Assembly: GCA_017475845.1 (NCBI GenBank)
Contig: JAFVEU010000056.1
Coordinates: 1 to 11,253, forward strand
Length of the DNA stretch: 11,253 bases
Direction of reading: 5' to 3'
From: Lachnospiraceae bacterium
Lineage (GTDB): Bacteria; Bacillota; Clostridia; Lachnospirales; Lachnospiraceae
Within the stretch, counting starts at the first letter, position 1. Each line of letters begins with the position of its first letter. Of this stretch, positions 1 to 6,415 are shown piece by piece. Made by a program: the position numbers and the translations under genes. Below the pieces are notes generated by a model. The model was given only the letters and a program-made list of their open reading frames with translations. It did not search any database and was not told the DNA's origin.

Positions 1-758
1 AAGCCTCTCTCCTTCATTATGGTGGATAAGGGCAGGGAACCGGCACCGTTTAACGGCGTGTATACAACGGATACGGACCTGTCGATCTCGCTCTCCCCCC
101 TTACCGAAAGGGATTTCACGTAATCCAGGTACTTCCTGTCCATATCCTCTGACAGGGTGCTGAGCAGTCCCTTTTCCTCCGCTTCCCTTCTGTCCATCAT
201 GGGAAACTCATCAAAAAGGCTGTATTTCTCTATTTCATTTAAGATCCCCTCCGAGATCTCAGCGGAGATCTGGGCACCGTCCTCCCAGTAAACCTTGTAA
301 CCGTTATACTCTTTGGGGTTATGGCTTGCGGTCATGTTTACCCCGGACACCGTCCTTAATTCCCTTATGGCAAAGGAAAGCTCCGGTGTGGGACGGAGTG
401 AGGGGAAGATAAAGACCTTTATCCCCATGGCATTCAATACGGATGCGGCGAGAAAAGAAAACTCCTCCGAATGGTATCTGCAGTCATAGGCAAAGGCCAC
501 TCCCTTATCCTTACCGCCTTTGGTTTTAAGTATATAGTCCCCGATCCCTCTGGTAGCTCTGGAAACGGTGAGGCGGTTCATCCGGTTGCTGCCTGCTCCG
601 CAGATCCCCCGGAGTCCCGCTGTCCCGAAGACGATGTCCTGATAGAACCTGTCGGTTATCTCCTTTTCATCGCCTTTTACGGTAAGGAGCTCTTCCTTCA
701 TGGGGTCATCATCATCAAGTTTATTAAGCCACAGCTCATATTCCTTAATAACATCCAT
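1..758 (-). CDS. Phospho-sugar mutase (phosphoglucomutase/phosphomannomutase), 3' end missing
   Basis: Cytosolic enzyme of the alpha-D-phosphohexomutase family, which interconverts hexose 1- and 6-phosphates through a phosphoserine. The first 252 residues are visible, and the rest (family length about 560-580) lies beyond the left edge. Visible are the N-terminal substrate-binding motif GTAGLRG at residues 45-51, the catalytic phosphoserine loop TASHNP at 143-148 (Ser145) followed by EYNGYKVYW, and a domain-2 motif YTPLNGAG at 233-240, where many relatives have His in place of Asn. The start is the ATG at 758, which follows a GAGGG ribosome site that overlaps the stop codon of the upstream decarboxylase; the gap is 11 bases, so it is very probably co-transcribed. 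The closest functional analogue may be PgcA of Bacillus, which makes glucose-1-phosphate for UDP-glucose and glycolipid anchors, but sugar specificity cannot be read from this fragment. In this operon it could supply the sugar polymer that the Dlt-like genes decorate. Confidence 0.9.
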   Translation of the reverse strand, partial: MDVIKEYELWLNKLDDDDPMKEELLTVKGDEKEITDRFYQDIVFGTAGLRGICGAGSNRMNRLTVSRATRGIGDYILKTKGGKDKGVAFAYDCRYHSEEFSFLAASVLNAMGIKVFIFPSLRPTPELSFAIRELRTVSGVNMTASHNPKEYNGYKVYWEDGAQISAEISEGILNEIEKYSLFDEFPMMDRREAEEKGLLSTLSEDMDRKYLDYVKSLSVRGESEIDRSVSVVYTPLNGAGSLPLSTIMKERG

Positions 759-769
759 ATATCATTCCC

Positions 770-1921
770 TCATGATCCGGTATTCATCTTCCAGCTTGGC
801 ATTGACTCCCTTAAGCACCTTAAGTTCCCGTCATCCATCCATATTTCCGGCAGATCCCTGGAAAGAAAAGCCAGGGCTCCTTCCGACACGGAATAAGCGC
901 CGCAGCGTGAAAACTTAAGAATATCCCCTTCCTTAAGCTCAGGAAGGCTTATACCCCTTACAAGCACATCCGCCACCGTGCAGAGGCTCCCGCATATGGT
1001 ATATTCCGCTTTTTCATCCGAAACAACGGTCTCACCGTCCCGGATCACATCCACGGGAGGGATCTTCATCGCCATGTTCTGGCCGTAATATTTGACCTGA
1101 TGTATGCCGCCGTCCGCGATCACATATCTTACCCCATGGTTTTCCTTTATATCCATGACCCGGGTAAAATAGCTTCCGGCGGTGGCTGCCATGAAACGCC
1201 CCATTTCTATCCCGAGGTGATACTCCTTTCCCAGGTCATTAAGGAGAGGAAGTATGTCGGAAAAGAGCTTTTCATCCACAGCGTCAAAAGGAGCTTCAAA
1301 ATATTCAGCGGAAAGTCCCGGTCCGTACTCCACAAGTGAAGGCACAAAGCCCTCTTTCTTTTGGGCCTTTCCCAGAAAGTCCTTAAGGCACTCCACATCC
1401 TTTTCTATATTTTTAACCTTTTTCTTCGCAGTACTGGAATAATAATGGATACCGGCTATATCCACCCTGTGCTCATCCCTTTCGGAGAGGAGCTTCAGTA
1501 TATCCTCTTCCGACATGCCGAACTGGTTCCCGCTGCTTAAGCGTAAGAGCACCCGGGGTACTCTGTCTACCTTCAGGGCCTCACGGGATATGAGCTCAAA
1601 GTGCCTTATGCTCTCGGCGGTCATGATACCCGCGCCGTAAGCGTAAGCCTCATGAACATCCTTCTCTTCCTTCATGACACCGGAATAGATGATCCTTCCG
1701 GCATCGATCTTCAGGCTTTTTACGATCTCCAGTTCTCCCGGACTGCATACCTCCACGTGGCTTATGATCTCCTTATCCGGAAGACAGCACAGAAGAAAGG
1801 GATTTGCCTTTACAGAAAAGGCCAGTTCCGCATCCGGAAGGCCTTTTTTGATCAAAGATATCCTCTTTTTAAAATCCTCCGCACTGAAGAGATAGCAGGG
1901 TGTCTTCATCCCGTCACTCAT
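770..1921 (-). CDS. Fold-III PLP-dependent decarboxylase, probably acting on a carrier-protein-bound amino acid
   Basis: A 383-residue member of the ornithine/diaminopimelate decarboxylase superfamily. Seen: the PLP lysine in FSVKANP (Lys38), CSPGEL at 59-64, GIHYYSST at 157-164, YGPGL at 199-203, EMGR at 239-242 (phosphate binding), CTVAD at 314-318, and GAYS at 341-344 followed by ALAFLSRDLP. Lysine biosynthetic LysA is usually about 420 residues and has a CESGD motif and a second His in GxHxHxG; here these are CTVAD and Tyr161. The CT..D and AFLS pattern resembles, from memory, decarboxylases paired with an acyl carrier protein, such as BtrK of butirosin synthesis and the exosortase A-associated group. 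The gene overlaps the carrier-protein gene by 8 bases, starting at ATG 1921 inside its last codons. I infer a role in removing a carboxyl group from an aminoacyl-ACP. A free amino acid decarboxylase remains possible. Confidence 0.82.
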   Translation of the reverse strand: MSDGMKTPCYLFSAEDFKKRISLIKKGLPDAELAFSVKANPFLLCCLPDKEIISHVEVCSPGELEIVKSLKIDAGRIIYSGVMKEEKDVHEAYAYGAGIMTAESIRHFELISREALKVDRVPRVLLRLSSGNQFGMSEEDILKLLSERDEHRVDIAGIHYYSSTAKKKVKNIEKDVECLKDFLGKAQKKEGFVPSLVEYGPGLSAEYFEAPFDAVDEKLFSDILPLLNDLGKEYHLGIEMGRFMAATAGSYFTRVMDIKENHGVRYVIADGGIHQVKYYGQNMAMKIPPVDVIRDGETVVSDEKAEYTICGSLCTVADVLVRGISLPELKEGDILKFSRCGAYSVSEGALAFLSRDLPEIWMDDGNLRCLRESMPSWKMNTGS

Positions 1922-2144
1922 CCTGCAGCCTTTCGATCAATTCTTCCAGAGCTTCCAGAGAATTGAAGTTGTCGGCGGTCAGATCCTTGGGTGAGATCTC
2001 TATATCGAATTCGTCATCCAGTTCCGCAACGATCTGGACGATATCAAAAGACTCAAGAATATTGCCGCTTACCAGTTCAGTCTCACTCTCAAAATCAATG
2101 TCGGGTCTTACTTCGGTTAAAATCTCGAGAATCTTTTCCCTCAT
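1914..2144 (-). CDS. Acyl carrier protein, DltC-like
   Basis: A 76-residue acidic carrier protein. The phosphopantetheine attachment site is Ser32 in the motif LESFDIVQIV, where classical carriers read DSL; the following helix (ELDDEFDIEI) is typical of DltC and other ACPs. It should hold an acyl or aminoacyl group as a thioester after loading by the ligase encoded just upstream. The ATG at 2144 is preceded by a purine-rich stretch on the minus strand containing GAGGAGGAAG. The end overlaps the decarboxylase start by 8 bases, which argues for translational coupling and for the two proteins acting together. It is not a fatty-acid ACP by context: no fab genes are in view, and its direct neighbours are the Dlt-like ligase and a decarboxylase. 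The identity of the cargo is not visible. Confidence 0.93.
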   Translation of the reverse strand: MREKILEILTEVRPDIDFESETELVSGNILESFDIVQIVAELDDEFDIEISPKDLTADNFNSLEALEELIERLQDE

Positions 2145-2177
2145 AACTGCTTTTCTTCCTCCTCATGGCTGTTTGCG

Positions 2178-2211
2178 GACCGGGCACTGCTCCCTTAAGG
2201 GAGCCACGGTC
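2178..2211 (-). other. Intercistronic hairpin between the ligase and ACP genes
   Basis: The core is a perfect 16-base palindrome, GCTCCCTTAAGGGAGC at 2189-2204, which as RNA gives a six-pair stem with a UUAA loop. Outer arms GACCG (2178-2182) and CGGTC (2207-2211) can extend it across an asymmetric internal loop. No T-run follows on the minus strand, so it does not look like an intrinsic terminator. A role in mRNA processing or stability, raising ACP output relative to the ligase, is possible but is inference. Confidence 0.45.
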
Positions 2212-2217
2212 TTTGTA

Positions 2218-3672
2218 TCAGTGTATCATACTTCTCAAGCTTCGTATATCTGTTTTTCCGTTGGGGAGACGAGGTATGTCCGGGATGTTTTTTATCTTCC
2301 TCGGCACCATAAATCCCGGCAGTATCTTTCTTAAACCGATGGAAAGATCCTTGACGCTCATGTTTCCTCCGTAGAAGAACCAGATAAGCTCCTTCTCAGG
2401 ATCATAGAGAGCCGCGCACTCCGTTACCCCGAAGGATGCGGCAGCGCTTTCTATCTCGTCAAGCTCCACCCTGTGGCCCATATATTTTATCTGCCGGTCT
2501 CTCCTTCCCCGGTACATGAGCATTCCGTCTTCCCTTATGACCCCTATATCTCCGGTCTTATAGATCCTTTCATTATAGGAATCATTTAAGGGATTCTGCA
2601 TAAATGCGGCAGCCGTCCTGTCAGGATCGTTTATGTAGCCGTCGGTCACTCCCACTCCGGACACGGCGATCTCTCCTTCTTCCCCGTCTTTTACGGGAGA
2701 GCCCTCCTCGGACAGCAGAAAAATCCTGTAATTATCATAGGGCTTTCCTATGGGAACGGTTTCGTCATTTTCCGCCAGGTGGTCCAGTTTGTAATAGGTA
2801 CAGCTGGCGGTGGTCTCCGTGGGACCGTACTGGTTCACGAAAAGGGCCCCGGGCATGGCTTCCTGCCATTCCCTAAGAACACTCCCCGGCATCACGCTTC
2901 CGGAAAAGCACACCTTATTTATGAATTCCGGCTTTCCTCCCTTAAAGACCGACAGCTTTGAAAGAACGGTCATGGCACTGGTGCTCCAGCCTATGCAGCT
3001 TATCCTGTTTTCATTAAGGCAGCGCACCAGAACATCTGGCTGCATGAAGTATTCCTTGTGTATCAGCACATCGTAAGCCCAGGTGAGGAGAGGCACATAG
3101 ATATCCCTTATGGCAGCTATGTAATCAAGAGGTGACTGGGCCGCCATCCTGTCCTCAGCCCCTATCCCCATGACAGAGGAATAGGCTTCGATATAATTCA
3201 TAAGGGACAGATGGGAGGTTATGACCCCCTTCGGATCCCCGCTGGAACCGGAGGTGAAGATGATATAAAGAGGATCCGTAACCGCAGCCTTATCCCGGAC
3301 GGACTTAAGCAGCTCCTCATCCTCTGCGGTCATAAACGCCTCCTCCATATCCTCTTTACCTGTCACGCAGGAGGGATTAAGGCGCTTAAGGATCTTTTCC
3401 TTCCTTTCCTCCGGAATGTCGATCCCCACGGGAGCGTAGGCATGTCCCGCGTACACCGCCCCGAGAAACAGCGGGATACAGTCAACGGAGCGCCCGGTCA
3501 TCACTGCCACAGGTCCCGGGCCGGGATCCTTTTTCAGAAGATAGGTCCCGACGGAACGGGCTTTTTCCATAAGCTCCCTGAAGCTTAAGCTCCTTTCCCC
3601 GTCGGAATAACCGGTCTTTTCCGGATCCGATGCCGCTCTTTTTTCCAGCCACTCCAATACCGATCTTTCCAT
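2218..3672 (-). CDS. DltA-like AMP-forming ligase (adenylation enzyme) with an altered acid-binding pocket
   Basis: A 484-residue stand-alone adenylation enzyme expected to activate a carboxylic acid with ATP and load it onto the neighbouring ACP in the cytosol. The ANL core motifs are intact: IIFTSGSSGDPKGV at 137-150, NQYGPTETT at 280-288, YKTGD at 371-375, RGRRDRQIKYMGHRVELDE at 388-406, and NGKTD at 471-475 with catalytic Lys473. Length and overall pattern match DltA, D-alanine:carrier-protein ligase. Aligned by eye to DltA, the Asp that binds the substrate amino group (in FDLSVMD) is Ile185 within LDYIAAIRD, and the Cys in FCGE linked to D-Ala choice is Ser257 in FSGS. It is therefore unlikely to be a plain D-Ala ligase. 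The start is ATG 3672, behind AGGAAGGTG. The MBOAT stop lies 48 bases upstream and the ACP gene starts 73 bases downstream. Confidence 0.9.
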   Translation of the reverse strand: MERSVLEWLEKRAASDPEKTGYSDGERSLSFRELMEKARSVGTYLLKKDPGPGPVAVMTGRSVDCIPLFLGAVYAGHAYAPVGIDIPEERKEKILKRLNPSCVTGKEDMEEAFMTAEDEELLKSVRDKAAVTDPLYIIFTSGSSGDPKGVITSHLSLMNYIEAYSSVMGIGAEDRMAAQSPLDYIAAIRDIYVPLLTWAYDVLIHKEYFMQPDVLVRCLNENRISCIGWSTSAMTVLSKLSVFKGGKPEFINKVCFSGSVMPGSVLREWQEAMPGALFVNQYGPTETTASCTYYKLDHLAENDETVPIGKPYDNYRIFLLSEEGSPVKDGEEGEIAVSGVGVTDGYINDPDRTAAAFMQNPLNDSYNERIYKTGDIGVIREDGMLMYRGRRDRQIKYMGHRVELDEIESAAASFGVTECAALYDPEKELIWFFYGGNMSVKDLSIGLRKILPGFMVPRKIKNIPDIPRLPNGKTDIRSLRSMIH

Positions 3673-3720
3673 ATATCACAACACCTTCCTAATAAAAATC
3701 ATCGCCGGAAGCAAAGCTCC

Positions 3721-5313
3721 TCAGAACTTCGCATAGATCATCCCCGCTGCATCATAGCCGCTGCCATATGCCCCGAAGATCACTATCGTCATGATGAGTA
3801 TATACCATACGGTCCAGCGCAGCGGCCTCGGAAGGGACATAAAGGCCTTCCTGTAGGGCACCTCCAGCTCCTTTAATATACTCAATATGATGATAAGGAT
3901 AAAGGCCACGATCACGGTCACGTAATCGTGGAAGTCCATGCCCATATCCCCGAGGTGCTTCACCAGCTCATGGAGATCAAAGTCGGTGAAGACATACTTA
4001 AACATTTCAAAGGCCGTGCTCATGCTCTCCGCCCTGAAGAACATCTCACCGGTTATCACAATGATAAAGAGCTTGATGAAACGGAAGACCCTTACGGAGA
4101 CGGAGCTTTCCGTAAGCTTAAGCTTCGAGAGCAGGGATAAAAAGGGCTTCTCGAAAATGTTTTCTATAAAGATCCATACAAAATAGTAGATACCGTAAAA
4201 GATATAATTCCATTTCGGCCCGTGCCAGATACCGTTACATATCCACACCGCAAAGATCGCTATGGAGGGAGCAGTAAGCCTTCCTGCCTCCGCACCGAAA
4301 CGGTCCTTCACCTTCTTCGTAAGCTTCATCACTGTTTTATTCACGGATACGGGATAGAAGATATAGTCCCTGAAGAAGGTTCCAAGGGTTATATGCCATC
4401 TGTGCCAGAAATCGGAGGCGTTTTTGGCAAAGAAGGGCTGCCGGAAATTTTCCTTTAGGTTTACTCCGAAGATCCTTGCGGCTCCTATCACGATATCTAT
4501 GGAACCCGCAAAATCCATATATTCCTGGATCGTAAAGATAATGGCTGCATATAGAGCCACAGACCCCGCTTTTTCCTCCCATTTATAGACTATGTCCACT
4601 GCGGGTGCCAGATGGTCGGCAATGAGCATCTTCTTAAAAAGCCCCAGCAGTATCCTCTGGTACCCCCGTGTGAGATTCTCATAATCCACCGGCATTCCGG
4701 CAAAGAGCGTATCCGAAGCATCACTGAACCTGCTGATCGGTCCCTCTATGAGCTTCGGGAAAAAGCCCATGAACAGGGCGACCCTCATATACTGTTTCTC
4801 TGCCTCGATATTTTCCCAGTATACTTCCGTAAGATAGGAAACAGCTTCCAGTGTAAAGTAGGAGATCCCCACCGGAGCCACGATATTAAGCATCTTCCAC
4901 TCACAGGGGATACGGAAGATATTTAGGATCCTTACGATATTTGAGCCGGTGAAATCCAGATACTTGAGGAAAAAGAGCACGGCAATCATTAAGACAATAC
5001 CCGTCACCAGTATCCTCTTCTTTTTAGCATTCCTCTCCTTACGTTTTAAGCTCTTGTCACCGGAGACCTTACTTATCATGAGGCCCATTCTCCAGGTGAG
5101 AACGGTCTCCGCAAGATGCACTGTAAAAAGCAGGCCGCTTAAGGAAATAAAGAAGAACCAGCTTGAAAAGAGCAGGACATAAGGCCTTTTCCTGCTGTCT
5201 AAGATGCTGTAAACAAGGATCACCACGGGAAGGAAAAGGGCAAAGAACATCCAGGAAGAATAGACCGGATCCCACCAAAGCTTTATGCATTCTATAAACA
5301 GATCAAAACTCAT
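3721..5313 (-). CDS. MBOAT family membrane acyltransferase (AlgI/DltB-like)
   Basis: A 530-residue polytopic membrane protein of the membrane-bound O-acyltransferase family, expected to pass an acyl group from a cytosolic donor across the membrane for attachment to a surface polymer. Diagnostic stretches are APVGISYFTLEAVSYL at 146-161, FFPKLIEGPISRF at 184-196, EYMDFAGSIDI at 264-274, FWHRWHITLGTFFRDYIFYP at 302-321, and GIWHG at 361-365 with the presumed catalytic His364. A basic loop (about 87-100) lies between hydrophobic segments. At 530 residues it is nearer AlgI/PatA-type MBOATs (about 480-530) than classical DltB (about 400). The start ATG overlaps the stop of the SGNH gene as ATGA, so the two are translationally coupled; they probably form a complex, as AlgI/AlgJ and DltB/DltD do. 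The donor is presumably the acyl-ACP made by the next two genes. Confidence 0.94.
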   Translation of the reverse strand: MSFDLFIECIKLWWDPVYSSWMFFALFLPVVILVYSILDSRKRPYVLLFSSWFFFISLSGLLFTVHLAETVLTWRMGLMISKVSGDKSLKRKERNAKKKRILVTGIVLMIAVLFFLKYLDFTGSNIVRILNIFRIPCEWKMLNIVAPVGISYFTLEAVSYLTEVYWENIEAEKQYMRVALFMGFFPKLIEGPISRFSDASDTLFAGMPVDYENLTRGYQRILLGLFKKMLIADHLAPAVDIVYKWEEKAGSVALYAAIIFTIQEYMDFAGSIDIVIGAARIFGVNLKENFRQPFFAKNASDFWHRWHITLGTFFRDYIFYPVSVNKTVMKLTKKVKDRFGAEAGRLTAPSIAIFAVWICNGIWHGPKWNYIFYGIYYFVWIFIENIFEKPFLSLLSKLKLTESSVSVRVFRFIKLFIIVITGEMFFRAESMSTAFEMFKYVFTDFDLHELVKHLGDMGMDFHDYVTVIVAFILIIILSILKELEVPYRKAFMSLPRPLRWTVWYILIMTIVIFGAYGSGYDAAGMIYAKF

Positions 5314-6281
5314 GGATACAGCTCATACTCCTCATTGTCTTTTTCCCAGCCGGAATACAGGGGATCCCCTCTGTGATCCGTAAGGTCATAATTTTCTTCA
5401 AGAAATTTCCCCATGAAGGCCGTGGTCTTTTTGGAACCCTCGAAGGACATGTGGTTCCCCCCGTCCATAGTGTCCGTTTCCCAGTCTATGCCCATGTCCT
5501 TTATATGCATATTCAAGTCAAGGAAGTCCAGCCCGTATTTATCGGCATACTCCTTAAGTGACTTGTTTTTTGAATAATTCCAGTTCTGTGCATTGGGTGC
5601 AGCGGTCAGAAGCAGAGGAACCCCCTTTCCTTCGCAGAATTCCCTTATCTCATCCAGGTACTTCCTGCTGTCCCTGTTGATCCGCACGTGATCCCCTTCA
5701 TTCATATAGTCGGCAGGACCGGTATAGGGCACCGCCATGTCTGTCTGCACGAACCCTCTTAAGGCATGCTCTGTCCTCATATCCACACTGTCCTCAAAGA
5801 CAAACTCCGGAACATAGGCCTTGTAAAAGATGTGGTAGTGGAAAATGGGAAAGATATCTTCTATGAGATTGGTGGGAAGGGCGTAATCGTCCTTATGGGG
5901 ATCGGAATCCGAAAAGATGGCGTCGGCTTCCAGCACCACCACTTTGGGCTTCTGGTTTTCAAAGGAAGCCTTTGTAAGCTCCAGCGCATCACAGAGCCTT
6001 AAAGCGCTCTCGCTCATGCAATAGGAGGTGATCCCGGTCTCATGAAAGATCTGCAGAGGTGAAAAAGTCCTGTATACCTCGCTGTTTCCGGCGAAGATCA
6101 CATCAATGGTATCCGGTATCTCTTTATTGAAGGAATCCATTTTCTGTGTGACCTGGACTATGTTGTAAACCTCGCCGAATTCCGGCTTTACCAGAGCCGA
6201 AGAAATGGCGAATATGATAAGAAGGATCAGGATGAAGAGTGACCCTTCCATTATTTTTTTACCTTTGCCACTTGTAATCAT
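5310..6281 (-). CDS. Membrane-anchored SGNH-like protein, DltD-like partner of the MBOAT
   Basis: A 323-residue protein with a basic N-terminus, one hydrophobic helix at about 13-31, and an extracellular SGNH-hydrolase-like domain. Block I is IFAGNSEVYRTFSP at 62-75, with nucleophile candidate Ser67; the C-terminal block is DGGNHMSFEGSKK at 273-285, with His277 and a nearby Asp. It should act outside the membrane as the acyl-transfer or acceptor-handling partner of the MBOAT, as AlgJ/AlgX or DltD do; it is shorter than usual DltD (about 390-420). It is the first gene of the minus-strand operon. The start is uncertain. ATG 6281 gives a basic n-region but lies only a few bases from a TATAAT box and has no ribosome site, while ATG 6251 (residue 11) has a weak AAAGG upstream but loses the basic residues. 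I kept the longer form. The family assignment rests on motifs and context. Confidence 0.8.
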   Translation of the reverse strand: MITSGKGKKIMEGSLFILILLIIFAISSALVKPEFGEVYNIVQVTQKMDSFNKEIPDTIDVIFAGNSEVYRTFSPLQIFHETGITSYCMSESALRLCDALELTKASFENQKPKVVVLEADAIFSDSDPHKDDYALPTNLIEDIFPIFHYHIFYKAYVPEFVFEDSVDMRTEHALRGFVQTDMAVPYTGPADYMNEGDHVRINRDSRKYLDEIREFCEGKGVPLLLTAAPNAQNWNYSKNKSLKEYADKYGLDFLDLNMHIKDMGIDWETDTMDGGNHMSFEGSKKTTAFMGKFLEENYDLTDHRGDPLYSGWEKDNEEYELYP

Positions 6282-6290
6282 AACCCGAAA

Positions 6291-6304
6291 ATTATATCAT
6301 AGCA
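6291..6304 (-). promoter_or_regulatory. Candidate promoter -10 region of the Dlt-like operon
   Basis: On the minus strand this reads TGCTATGATATAAT, which contains an extended -10 (TGCTATGAT, 6304-6296) and a perfect TATAAT (6296-6291). No good TTGACA-like -35 is present at 16-18 bases, so the extended -10 would have to carry the activity. Transcription starting about seven bases downstream would leave a leader of only about 3-8 bases before ATG 6281, or about 33-38 before ATG 6251. Confidence 0.45.
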
Positions 6305-6403
6305 GGGCAAAAAATACATCCATAAAGTAATGAAGCTTTGCAGCTCCCTTGAGCCTCCCGGTTCCGGGGCTGATCCGCGCAAAGTACGCCTATACGGCCT
6401 TAC

Positions 6404-6408
6404 AGGAG
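6404..6408 (+). promoter_or_regulatory. Ribosome binding site that fixes a TTG start for the EamA transporter
   Basis: AGGAG lies seven bases before TTG 6416. No in-frame ATG is available near this point, because the ATG at 6426 is in another frame. The next in-frame Met is about 30 residues in, past the first membrane helix, so TTG is the supported start. Confidence 0.75.
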
Positions 6409-6415
6409 ATAGAGT

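Noticed and set aside
471..896. 141-codon open frame on the plus strand
   Set aside because: It runs antisense to both the mutase and decarboxylase coding sequences and shows no protein-family features.
770..1921. Housekeeping diaminopimelate decarboxylase (lysA)
   Set aside because: The CESGD and GxHxHxG motifs are altered, the protein is short, and the gene is overlapped with an ACP gene rather than placed with lysine genes.
2218..3672. Plain dltA, D-alanine ligase
   Set aside because: The overall family fits, but the substrate-binding Asp and Cys are replaced and a decarboxylase follows; I kept a DltA-like call without the gene symbol.
3673..3720. Possible terminator between the MBOAT and ligase genes
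   Set aside because: GGAGC/GCTTCC can form only a short bulged stem, and the T-run lies more than ten bases further on; the gap is small and the genes belong to one pathway.
6343..6372. GC-rich imperfect hairpin in the divergent interval
   Set aside because: The stem (AGCC...GGCT around CCGG/CCGG) needs a bulge and has no T-run or defined position relative to a promoter; it is too weak to annotate.
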